Source: a virus
IMG/VR virus record: IMGVR_UViG_3300025652_000228
Location: 1 to 35,599 of that record
Length of the DNA stretch: 35,599 nucleotides
Strand: one strand, 5' to 3'
Each line of letters starts with the position of its first letter. The first letter of the stretch is position 1. The notes beneath the pieces were generated by a model. It saw only the letters and a list, made by a program, of their open reading frames with translations, made no database searches and was not told the DNA's origin. Below, in pieces: positions 14,326 through 22,533 of this stretch. The position numbers were made by a program, and so were the translations under genes.

Positions 14326-14799
14326 ATGATCATCGATAGCCTCAACGAGTTCGCCGACGCCGTAAGCGTTGCCGCAGCGGCAGGTACTGCCCTGATCGGT
14401 AACGTGATCGACCTCGGCGCAACCCCACAGGATCTGGGTAACGGCAAGCCCATGTACCTTGTGATCACCGTGCCCACAGCCATCATCACTGGTGGCGCTG
14501 CCGGTACGATTGCATTCAGCTTGGCGTCTGACGCCCAAGCTGCAATCGCCGTAGACGGGACTGCCACGAACCATATCACCACTGACACCTTCGTCACTGA
14601 TGACATCGCTCTGGCAGCTCTACAGGCAGGTACTACGGCATTTGTTGGCGCACTGCCAACCGGCGCAGGTAAAGCATACGAGCGCTACCTCGGCGTGCTT
14701 GCCATCATCGGTACGACCACTGTCACTGCAGGCGCGATCAACGCCTTCTTAACTTATGACCCATCTGCGTGGAAAGCCTACGCTGACGCCGTCAACTAA
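14326..14799 (+). CDS. Capsid cement protein, Bbp16-like
   Basis: A 157-residue protein beginning MIIDSLNEFADAVSVAAAAG, then NVIDLGATPQDLGNGKPMYL, the signature I associate with the Bbp16 cement protein of phage BPP-1, which binds the capsid exterior and stabilises it. The sequence is Ala/Thr-rich and beta-like, with YERYLGVLAIIGTTTVTAGA at the end. GGAAAGGA precedes the ATG at 14326; a longer upstream frame overlaps the capsid gene and is not needed. A terminator-like hairpin follows, closing the capsid unit. Confidence 0.78.
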   Translation: MIIDSLNEFADAVSVAAAAGTALIGNVIDLGATPQDLGNGKPMYLVITVPTAIITGGAAGTIAFSLASDAQAAIAVDGTATNHITTDTFVTDDIALAALQAGTTAFVGALPTGAGKAYERYLGVLAIIGTTTVTAGAINAFLTYDPSAWKAYADAVN

Positions 14800-14809
14800 A
14801 ACCTAGAGG

Positions 14810-14837
14810 GCGGGGCTGTGATGGCCCCGCTTTCGCT
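14810..14837 (+). terminator. Terminator-like hairpin after the capsid genes
   Basis: GCGGGGC (14810-14816) pairs with GCCCCGC (14824-14830) around a 7-base loop and is followed by TTTCGCTT. The T-run is short, so it may only partly terminate and lower tail-gene transcription relative to capsid. It lies in the 61-base gap before the next gene. Confidence 0.65.
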
Positions 14838-14860
14838 TATCTTGGAACGGGAGAACGACG

Positions 14861-15265
14861 ATGAAAGTTAAATTTGACAAGCACGGGTTTTACCACCCAG
14901 CCTTCGGACGACTAGGCCGAGGCAATCAGCGCAACGTCTGGTACACACTACCATCCGTGTTCGCTGAAAAAGAAACCCTCAAGGTTCCGATTATGGATAA
15001 CACCTCGAAACCTGCTCGGCAGGTTGGCGAGAAGGAAATTACCCGCTATAAATTCCTTCCCCAGAGTGCTACGATCTTTGTTGAGGATGCAGAGTTCGAA
15101 GCTATGGCGAAGGAGCTCGAAGAGCAGGGCGAAGAGCCGCCGAAGGCTGTCCGCCCGAAGCCCGCGTCTGACGCGAGTGAGTACATGCCCGCAGGCCAAG
15201 CAAAGGCCAAGGCACAAGGTGCGGTTCATCGCACAACTGGGAAGTTCCCTTCCCGCAAACAGTAG
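14861..15265 (+). CDS. Hypothetical protein (134 aa) between capsid and adaptor genes
   Basis: A 134-residue protein. The N-terminal part (KFDKHGFYHPAFGRLGRGNQ, then VWYTLPSVFAE) looks globular. The C-terminal third is Lys/Ala/Pro-rich and probably disordered (PPKAVRPKPASDASEYMPAG). It occupies the place often held by small head-completion or neck proteins, but I do not recognise a family. GGGAG before the ATG is adequate. It is the first gene after the terminator-like hairpin. Confidence 0.6.
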   Translation: MKVKFDKHGFYHPAFGRLGRGNQRNVWYTLPSVFAEKETLKVPIMDNTSKPARQVGEKEITRYKFLPQSATIFVEDAEFEAMAKELEEQGEEPPKAVRPKPASDASEYMPAGQAKAKAQGAVHRTTGKFPSRKQ

Positions 15266-15272
15266 GTGAAGC

Positions 15273-15881
15273 ATGGCTGTCTCTGACGTACAGATCGCGA
15301 AACTAGCTCTCCAGTACATCGGAGACCGCTATGACATCACCAGCCTGACCGAGGCAACGCCAGAGGCGGAGCAGGTCAATCTAGTCTATGAAGATATCAG
15401 AGATGCTCTTCTGCGAGAACACCCTTGGAAGTTTGCTCTGCGGTATTACACCCCAGCACTGTTATCCGGTACGCCGCCTGCTGGGTGGGCGAACATGTAC
15501 GCGTACCCGCCAGATGCCCTCAAGGTCATCCGCATGGTGCACCCCCTCGACCCTCTGCAGAAACGCTATCCTCCCCTAGAGTGGACTGTTTCCCGCAGCT
15601 CAACCGACGCCAAGGTACTGGTGACCAACGAGAGCGAGCCAGAGTTCGAGTACACAAAGCAGGTCACTGTGCCGACAGAATTTGATGCGTTGTTTGACTT
15701 AGCGTTGAGCTGGCGCATCGCTGCAGCTATCTGCCTGCCACTGACCGGAGACGCACAGCTTGCTGACCGCATGGTGCGCGAGAGTGAGCGGCACACCGGA
15801 GTGGCGAAGATGGAAGACAGCAACGAGGGATCGGTAGGCCGCGTCACTCGCGAACCTGACTGGATCACAGCGAGGAACTAA
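15273..15881 (+). CDS. Tail tubular protein A / portal adaptor, T7 gp11-like
   Basis: A 202-residue protein with the layout of T7 gp11-type adaptors: VQIAKLALQYIGDRYDITSL, then EAEQVNLVYEDIRDALLREH, the conserved HPWKFALRY, a PPAGWANMYAYPPDAL strand-loop, and a C-terminal helix bundle (FDLALSWRIAAAICLPLTGD). Length is typical (about 200). It should form the ring that joins the portal to the nozzle. AGGTGA lies before the ATG. The nozzle gene follows 2 bases later. Confidence 0.88.
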   Translation: MAVSDVQIAKLALQYIGDRYDITSLTEATPEAEQVNLVYEDIRDALLREHPWKFALRYYTPALLSGTPPAGWANMYAYPPDALKVIRMVHPLDPLQKRYPPLEWTVSRSSTDAKVLVTNESEPEFEYTKQVTVPTEFDALFDLALSWRIAAAICLPLTGDAQLADRMVRESERHTGVAKMEDSNEGSVGRVTREPDWITARN

Positions 15882-15883
15882 GC

Positions 15884-18800
15884 ATGGTCAAGATCATTCA
15901 GCCGAGCATGGGCGGCGGGGAAGTCTCCGCGCCCGTGGGCGCCCGCGTAGATCTTGGCAAGCGCGCCGTCGCTGTCGAGCTGGCCGAGAACTTCACCGCG
16001 ACCTTCACAGGGTCGATGGAGAGCCGCTCTGGTCACCGCTTCACTGCCCAGTGTAAGGCAGGAGCAGGCCCATACCGCATCATCGAGTTCGAGTTCAGCA
16101 CCGACCAGACATTCGTGCTGGAGCTTGGCAACCTGTACATGCGGTTCCACGCGTTCGGTGCCCAGATCCTCGACAGCGCCAGCATCAAGACTATCACCGG
16201 CATCACCACCGGAGCAGGCGTCGTTACCAGCGTGGGGCATGGGCTGACCGATGGCCAAGAGATCTACATCAGCGGCGTCGTAGGTATGACTGAGCTGAAC
16301 GGTCGCAACTTCCTTGTCGATAACGCGGCCGCCGACACATTCACCCTGACCGACTTGAACGGCACCGCCGTGACGACCACTGACTACGGCACCTATACCA
16401 GCGGCGGCACCGCCACGCCACCTTACGAGGTGGTGACCCCGTGGGCTGCAGTAGACCTGATGGCCATCAATTACGCTCAGTCTGGCGACGTGATGACGCT
16501 GGTCCACCCAAGCTATAACCCACAGGAGCTAATTCGGATAGACAACGACACATGGTTTCTGGGTGACATCGACCTGACACCTGACGTCGCCTATCCTGTA
16601 AACATCTCACACAACGAGACGACCACAAAAACCACAGGCACTATCACTGCTGCTGCTGCCACCAACCCTGTCCGCATCACTGATGCTGGGCATGGGCTGG
16701 CTACAAATGATGAGGTACACATCACTGGCATCGTCGGGATGACCCAGCTCAACAACTTCGTGTACAAGATCACCGTGATTGACGCTAACAGATTTGATCT
16801 GGCCTACAGATCCTCTGGCGCTGCCGTAGATGGCACTGGCTTCACGGCCTACACCAGCGGCGGGGTGTGGGAGAAGCTCATCAGGGCTAGGTACTACGCA
16901 GTCACAGCAATCAGCGCTGACGACAGCGAGGAGAGCCTACGCGGAGCATCGAACGAGGCCGCAGCAATTACAGGGATCACGCAGGCCAACCCTGCTGTGG
17001 TCACATTCTCTGCGGGCCACGGCCTCGATGACCTAGATCCTATCCTTATATCTGGCGTCGTCGGCATGACTGAACTGAACGGCCTGCGCTTTCACGCGGT
17101 GTTCATCAACGCCACACAGATAAGTCTGCAGCTGCTGGACGGTAGAGATGTGGATAGCACCATACTGACTGCCTACACTAGCGGCGGGCTGGCTTACAGG
17201 TTGTTCACTAGAGCCTTCTCAAGTGCGCAGTCAGGCTGGAAGAATACCATCAGTTGGGACGCCGTAAGCGGAGCAGAGAGCTATGTGATCTACGCCACTG
17301 ACAACTTCGGTTCCTTTGGTAAGATCGGCAACAGCTCGAAGGGCGAGTTCAAGGATCTTGCTGTGGTCCCAGATTACTCGCTGACCCCGCCCATTTTCCG
17401 CGACCCCTTCTTGGACCTCGGCTCGTCTGGCGATAACAACCCATCAGCAACAGGCTTCTATCAGCAACGCAGGATCTTCGCCAACAGTAACAACAACCCG
17501 AACCGGTTCTGGATGTCCCAGCTTGGGCACTTCAACAACTTTGCTTCAGCCTCTCCACCCCTGTCCGATGACGCAATCACACAGTCGATCTCAGCGCGCC
17601 GCATCAACGCGATCCAGCACATCGTACCTCTGAGCGACCTTGTGCTGCTAACCAGTGGCGGGGAGTACAGAGTGCAGGCTGGCGACACCTTGGTGTTCAC
17701 TCCGACCACAATCAGTGTCGCTCCTCAGTCCTACTACGGATCGACAGCGCTGCGCCCTATCGTTGCCGGTGACGTTGCACTCTACGTCAGCTCTGGCGAG
17801 TTCGTCCGTGACCTCGGCTTTCAGATCAACTCCAACAAGTTCGTTGGCCGAGACATCAGCGTCCTTGCGCGCCACCTCTTCGACCGGCGCACAATCGTAG
17901 ACTGGGACTACGCCCCCGCACCAAATGCGCTGGGCTTCCTTGTGATGAGCGATGGCGATGGCCTATACCTCACATACCAGCCAGATCAGGACATCTACGC
18001 ATGGACCAGATCTACCACGAAGGGTCAGTACAAATCGACATGCGTCGTCCGAGAAGGCGCGTCGGATATTATCTATGCGGTTGTAGAGCGGGTGATCAAC
18101 GGCTTCACCGTCACCTTCCTAGAGCGTTTTGGAGAGAGGCAGTTCAGCACTCTCAGCGACGCATTCCATGTCGACGCTGGCCTGACCTTTGATATCCCGA
18201 TCACTATCACAGGTATCACGGCTGCAGATCCAGTAGTTGTCACTGCACCTGCTCACGGCCTGAGCGACGGCGACATTGTCGATATCTCCGACGTCTTTGA
18301 AACCAGTACGACAACGAACCAAGGGGCGGCGCTCAGTGGAGATTATAACGGCGTCGGGTTCGTGGTGGCCAACGCCACGACAGACACCTTCTCACTGCAG
18401 ATCGAGGCGGCCGACTATGACGGCACCGCGTTCGCTGCGTACAAGTCCGGTGGCTACGCCCGTAAGGCGGTAACCACCATCACCGGCCTGCACCACCTCA
18501 ACGGCGAGACCCTTGTCGCTGCTGCCAATGGTTACGTCGAGCGCGGCCTGCTGGTTACTGACGGCACCATCACCCTGCAGACGCCTGCATCCCGCGTCCA
18601 TCTTGGCCTGCCGTACTTCTCGCGCCTGACTACGCTACCTCTGTCAAATTACGGCAAAGGGGGCGATGCCTTTGAGGGCAGATCCAAGAACATCACCCGC
18701 CTCACCGTTCAGGTAGAGCGCACCCTCGGCATGTGGTTCGGCCCAGACATCAACACGATGCGTGAGGCGCGGTTCGGGTTGCCTGCTTTGTTCGGGCAAC

Positions 18801-18943
18801 CCCTCGAAATGGTGACAAACGACATTGACGTGACTATGTCTGCAAACTGGGGTAAAAGGAAACAAGTGGTGATCGAGCAGCGCGATCCTCTGCCCCTCAC
18901 CGTGCTGACCCTGATCCCAGATGCAATCATCGGAGGGAACTGA
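15884..18943 (+). CDS. Tail tubular protein B / nozzle with four inserted beta repeats
   Basis: A 1019-residue tail nozzle protein, longer than T7 gp12 (794). It starts IIQPSMGGGEVSAPVGARVD, the usual nozzle N-terminus. Four related beta modules are inserted at about residues 104-175, 252-327, 362-435 and 772-856. Each runs from ITGIT through a GHGL turn and ISGVVGMTELNG to a YTSGG end (the ubiquitin-E1 FCCH-like annotation class). The remaining segments (for example RRIFANSNNNPNRFWMSQLG and the C-terminal SANWGKRKQVVIEQRD) match nozzle proteins. It should form the lower tail tube. A TGATG overlap couples it to the cupin-like gene. Confidence 0.85.
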   Translation: MVKIIQPSMGGGEVSAPVGARVDLGKRAVAVELAENFTATFTGSMESRSGHRFTAQCKAGAGPYRIIEFEFSTDQTFVLELGNLYMRFHAFGAQILDSASIKTITGITTGAGVVTSVGHGLTDGQEIYISGVVGMTELNGRNFLVDNAAADTFTLTDLNGTAVTTTDYGTYTSGGTATPPYEVVTPWAAVDLMAINYAQSGDVMTLVHPSYNPQELIRIDNDTWFLGDIDLTPDVAYPVNISHNETTTKTTGTITAAAATNPVRITDAGHGLATNDEVHITGIVGMTQLNNFVYKITVIDANRFDLAYRSSGAAVDGTGFTAYTSGGVWEKLIRARYYAVTAISADDSEESLRGASNEAAAITGITQANPAVVTFSAGHGLDDLDPILISGVVGMTELNGLRFHAVFINATQISLQLLDGRDVDSTILTAYTSGGLAYRLFTRAFSSAQSGWKNTISWDAVSGAESYVIYATDNFGSFGKIGNSSKGEFKDLAVVPDYSLTPPIFRDPFLDLGSSGDNNPSATGFYQQRRIFANSNNNPNRFWMSQLGHFNNFASASPPLSDDAITQSISARRINAIQHIVPLSDLVLLTSGGEYRVQAGDTLVFTPTTISVAPQSYYGSTALRPIVAGDVALYVSSGEFVRDLGFQINSNKFVGRDISVLARHLFDRRTIVDWDYAPAPNALGFLVMSDGDGLYLTYQPDQDIYAWTRSTTKGQYKSTCVVREGASDIIYAVVERVINGFTVTFLERFGERQFSTLSDAFHVDAGLTFDIPITITGITAADPVVVTAPAHGLSDGDIVDISDVFETSTTTNQGAALSGDYNGVGFVVANATTDTFSLQIEAADYDGTAFAAYKSGGYARKAVTTITGLHHLNGETLVAAANGYVERGLLVTDGTITLQTPASRVHLGLPYFSRLTTLPLSNYGKGGDAFEGRSKNITRLTVQVERTLGMWFGPDINTMREARFGLPALFGQPLEMVTNDIDVTMSANWGKRKQVVIEQRDPLPLTVLTLIPDAIIGGN

Positions 18944-19392
18944 TGCCAGAGCAAAACCAGCTGACACCATCGGGCCACTCGCTCGATGACGTCGAGGCCA
19001 TGATGCTGAGCGGGCCGCAGGCACCTTACGAAATCAACCATCACTTCGGGCCAAATATCTATATCCGCGAGGCTGTGATCCCTGCTGGCACCATCGTCCT
19101 TGGGCATGCGCACAGAGACGCCCACATTTGCATCATCCTGCAGGGCAAGATGGCTGCGCTCATGGGAGACAAGGTCGTCGTGGTCGAGGCACCGGCAACC
19201 TTCGTGGCGGGTGCAGGTCGTAAAATGGCCTACATCATGGAAGATCTGATCATTCAAAATGTGTTTTCCACAGATGAGACCGACATCGACAAGCTCGAAG
19301 ATATGCTGGTGGACAAGACCGATCTGGCTAAGTCATACGAGGTGCAGGCCGAGATCGATATGTTCAGGGCTATGATAGAGGGTGTCTCCTAA
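18943..19392 (+). CDS. Cupin-like small protein in the tail module (149 aa)
   Basis: A 149-residue protein with a single cupin-like barrel: YIREAVIPAGTIVLGHAHRD, then AHICIILQGKMAALMGD. H55, H57 and H61 are possible metal ligands, and a second motif GAGRKMAYIME follows. The C-terminal 40 residues are helical and acidic. GGAGGG precedes the ATG, which overlaps the nozzle stop. Whether it is an enzyme, a chaperone or a virion component is not evident. Its location between nozzle and internal virion proteins favours a tail or assembly role. Confidence 0.65.
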   Translation: MPEQNQLTPSGHSLDDVEAMMLSGPQAPYEINHHFGPNIYIREAVIPAGTIVLGHAHRDAHICIILQGKMAALMGDKVVVVEAPATFVAGAGRKMAYIMEDLIIQNVFSTDETDIDKLEDMLVDKTDLAKSYEVQAEIDMFRAMIEGVS

Positions 19393-19931
19393 TGGCGTTT
19401 ATTGTTTCAGCAGCAGTCAGCGCAATTGGCGTTGCAGGTACCATCTCGGCTGTTGGCGTCGGCTTGTCTGCCTATGGCGCGTACAAGAGCTCGCAGGCCA
19501 ACAAGGCAGCTGCCAACTCGCAGGCGGAGCAGGCGCGGATCAACGAGCAGATCGCGATCCGCAACGCAGAGGACGTGGTCAAGATCGGAGAGAGCAGCCT
19601 CTTCGACCAGAAGAAAGCAACCCTCTCCTCCCTCAGCCAAGTGCGTGCAGGCACTGCTGGTGCAGGCTTCGTAGTCGATATGAAAGACACGACAGGCATG
19701 GAGCTATATAAGGCGATGGCCGAGGCAGGCGAGCTGGACATCACCCGCCTGAAGGAGAATATCGACAGAGAAGAGCAGCGGGCGCTGGATACAGGCGCAG
19801 GTTTCGCAGCTCAGGCCGATCAGTTCAAGGCCCAAGCTCGCGGGTTCAATCCGCTTCTGTCTGGCTTTACGGCTGGCGTCAGCGCCGTGTCCCGTAGCTC
19901 CGACATCCTATTCCCGACTAAAACAGTCTAG
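19392..19931 (+). CDS. Internal virion protein, T7 gp14-like
   Basis: A 179-residue protein with a hydrophobic N-terminal segment (VSAAVSAIGVAGTISAVGVG) followed by Gln/Ala-rich helices (SSQANKAAANSQAEQARINE), then SLSQVRAGTAGAGFVVDMKD, a pattern shared by T7 gp14-family core proteins, and a helical end. Such proteins are ejected first and form a pore in the outer membrane for genome entry. TAATG overlap with the cupin-like gene. The two larger internal proteins follow, as in T7 (gp14-gp15-gp16). Confidence 0.8.
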   Translation: MAFIVSAAVSAIGVAGTISAVGVGLSAYGAYKSSQANKAAANSQAEQARINEQIAIRNAEDVVKIGESSLFDQKKATLSSLSQVRAGTAGAGFVVDMKDTTGMELYKAMAEAGELDITRLKENIDREEQRALDTGAGFAAQADQFKAQARGFNPLLSGFTAGVSAVSRSSDILFPTKTV

Positions 19932-19940
19932 AGGTAGATC

Positions 19941-22520
19941 ATGCGCATCCCAACACCAGCACAACGCGGCGCAGAGGTCGGCAGCATCACGGTCAACCCG
20001 CTGCAGCCTGTCTACAAGAACACCACATTCGCCAATAACCAAGAGTTCTCCCAGAACCTGTCCAGCCTCGGCGACAGTGCGCTGAACATTGGCCGCGAGC
20101 TGGACAACCGCAGGGTCGAGACGACGATGCGTCTGGCGCAGGCTGACTTCGACACGGTCGTGCGTGACGCGATAAACCCGCAGACCGGCCTGATGTCTCG
20201 ACGCGGCGGTTCCGCACGCGGTGTCGCTGACGAGATCGATGGCCTGATGGAAGCTGCCAAGGGGCGGATCGGGCTGGACAAGATGACCGGCAACGCCCGC
20301 AAGGCCGTCGAGAAGCTGTACGCCACCACCAAGGAGAGCCTGTACGGCAAGATGGCCGCGTATGAGATTGGTCAGCTGGATGCCTATGACACCGAGCTGA
20401 GTGCAGGACGCATCGCTGGGGCTGCAGATAGAGCGTCAGCAAACCCTACCGACACCAAAGAGTATCAGACCTCGATCCTTCAAGCTAAGGACGCAGCCGA
20501 GAAAGAGGCTGCCCGATCTGGGTTAAGTCCTACGGGTGAGAGCAAGGATGCGTGGGATCAAGCAGTGCTGAAGGGCACTTCTACGGTCGTGCTGGCCACC
20601 GTCAACGCACTGGCTAACACCAGCGCAAAAGCAGCACAGGTGCTGCTGGATGCGGCGTTGGCTGCGGGTGACATCGATGCCACCAATTTCCAAGCGGCCA
20701 CTGCAGCCCTGCAGCCACGGATCAAAGATCAGCGCTCTGACCAGATCGCGACCGACGCCCTACGGATCAGCAGAGGCGGGGAGGGGATGATGGACCCCGC
20801 ATCTCCGATCATGAAGCTACTGCACAAGCATGAGAGCGGCAGCGGTGGGTACAAGACCCTGTACGCACAGGGTCAGAATAGTGGCTTCGCCGGTACTGAC
20901 ATCACCAAGATGACGCTCTCCCAGCTGGTCAACTTCTCGAACCCAAGTGGAGAGTACGGTCAGTGGGTGAAACCAAGACTGAACCCCAACAGCTATGCTG
21001 CCCAGAACGGGCTGACCTCTACGCCTATGGGCAAGTACCAGATCGTCGGCGGCACCTTGCGCACCTTGATCAAGAAGATGGGTCTGACCGGAGACGAGGT
21101 GTTTGACGAGGCCATGCAGGACCGCATGTTCTCAGTGCTGATGACTGACGCACTCGCTGGACCTAAAACCGCAGCAGGCAAGCGCGCCTCTCTGCGCGCC
21201 GTGTGGGAAGGCTTCTCTAGTGCTGGAGATGCGGAGCTTGACGCAGCCGTCGCCTCGTTCGAAAGCGGCGACAGCAACAACTACGCCACCCCAATGGACC
21301 GGATAAACGCCGAAGAAGACATGGATGTGCGCCAGATGGCGCTGCGCAAGTACAATGCAGAAGCGGCGGCAGAGCGTGCCGAGGAGGAGAGGCAGGTTGC
21401 CGCTCAGATTGACAGCTTCTACGCCATCATCGACAGCTACTCCTCCGAGGAACTGAAGCAGGTGAAGTGGGACAACGTACTGACCCAAGAAGAGCGCAAC
21501 ATCCTCGGCACCAAGGTCGATGGGCTGCACAACTGGTTCCTCAAGAAGAAGTCCGGTGAAGAGGTAGACACCGACTGGAATAAGGTCAACGACATGCTGG
21601 ACAACTCACTCGGCGTCAATGGCGTCAAGGCGCAGGTTGCGTTCATGAAGATGGATCTGACCCAGTCCCGCGACATCATGGACGATCAGACCTACAACAC
21701 CATGCGCGAGAAGCAGCGGCAGCTGAACAAGACCGACCAAGATCCTGATCTTCCAAGCCTCGCAGATATCACCCCTACCTTTGACAATGTCATGAACTTG
21801 TCCAAGAACAAGTTCACCGAGCTGGGCATCAAGATCAACACGGAAAAGGGCGCACGCGAAGCCAACAAGCTTGTCACTCAGGTGATGGAGGGCATGCAGA
21901 AAAAAGGCATGAACATGAAGGGCTTCGAGAAGTGGACCGACTGGGACATTCTGAACGAGATCGACATGCAGAGCGTGAGGGTGTCCGTCGAGGATACTCG
22001 CAGTGGCAAGGGGGATTACGAAGACGTGCCGCTATTCCAGCTGGGAGCAGCCCTGAGCAAGGCCGACGCAATGGCAGACGACCTGATCGCGGCCGCCGGT
22101 TCCAAGGGTGGCGGCGTCGTCGTCGGCGACTACGTTTTGAACGCTGCCGTCCTAGAGCAGGCCAAGGCGATGTACCTCGATGAGAACCGCGCGTTCAAGG
22201 ATGTTTACGCCGAAGACCTGATCGAGTATGTCTATGCTAAGGTGCGGGTCAATAACCCAGAGATCATGGCTGGGATCAACGAGGCGGCAGATGCAGCAGC
22301 GGCAGCGGTGACAGAGAAAGGGCGTGCTGCACTAGAGGCAGAAAACGCGAACCTGCTCATGCTGGCAGAGCAGGACGCACTTAGGCAGCGCGCCGCCAAC
22401 GAAGCCGCTTTAAGCGCGCAGGGCAAGAAGGCCGCGTCCTCGACGCAGCGGGCAATAGATGAGGCACGCAAAGATCCGATGGGCATTAGGGGGTCTGCTC
22501 GTACACCTCTAAGGAAATAA
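19941..22520 (+). CDS. Internal virion protein with an embedded lysozyme-like domain
   Basis: An 859-residue helical protein. Residues about 290-405 form a lysozyme-superfamily domain: LLHKHESGSGGY with a candidate catalytic Glu near 298, ITKMTLSQLVNFS, TPMGKYQIVGGTLRTLIKKMG and EAMQDRMFSVLMTDAL. The GKYQI to QDR layout recalls GH104/SLT-type muramidases. Flanks are long helices (for example NAEAAAERAEEERQVAAQID), with an Ala-rich C-terminus. It likely travels in the capsid core and opens the peptidoglycan during DNA entry, like T7 gp16, but the enzyme is mid-protein rather than N-terminal. GAGGT precedes the ATG. Confidence 0.82.
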   Translation: MRIPTPAQRGAEVGSITVNPLQPVYKNTTFANNQEFSQNLSSLGDSALNIGRELDNRRVETTMRLAQADFDTVVRDAINPQTGLMSRRGGSARGVADEIDGLMEAAKGRIGLDKMTGNARKAVEKLYATTKESLYGKMAAYEIGQLDAYDTELSAGRIAGAADRASANPTDTKEYQTSILQAKDAAEKEAARSGLSPTGESKDAWDQAVLKGTSTVVLATVNALANTSAKAAQVLLDAALAAGDIDATNFQAATAALQPRIKDQRSDQIATDALRISRGGEGMMDPASPIMKLLHKHESGSGGYKTLYAQGQNSGFAGTDITKMTLSQLVNFSNPSGEYGQWVKPRLNPNSYAAQNGLTSTPMGKYQIVGGTLRTLIKKMGLTGDEVFDEAMQDRMFSVLMTDALAGPKTAAGKRASLRAVWEGFSSAGDAELDAAVASFESGDSNNYATPMDRINAEEDMDVRQMALRKYNAEAAAERAEEERQVAAQIDSFYAIIDSYSSEELKQVKWDNVLTQEERNILGTKVDGLHNWFLKKKSGEEVDTDWNKVNDMLDNSLGVNGVKAQVAFMKMDLTQSRDIMDDQTYNTMREKQRQLNKTDQDPDLPSLADITPTFDNVMNLSKNKFTELGIKINTEKGAREANKLVTQVMEGMQKKGMNMKGFEKWTDWDILNEIDMQSVRVSVEDTRSGKGDYEDVPLFQLGAALSKADAMADDLIAAAGSKGGGVVVGDYVLNAAVLEQAKAMYLDENRAFKDVYAEDLIEYVYAKVRVNNPEIMAGINEAADAAAAAVTEKGRAALEAENANLLMLAEQDALRQRAANEAALSAQGKKAASSTQRAIDEARKDPMGIRGSARTPLRK

Positions 22521-22533
22521 AGGGACTGGTATT

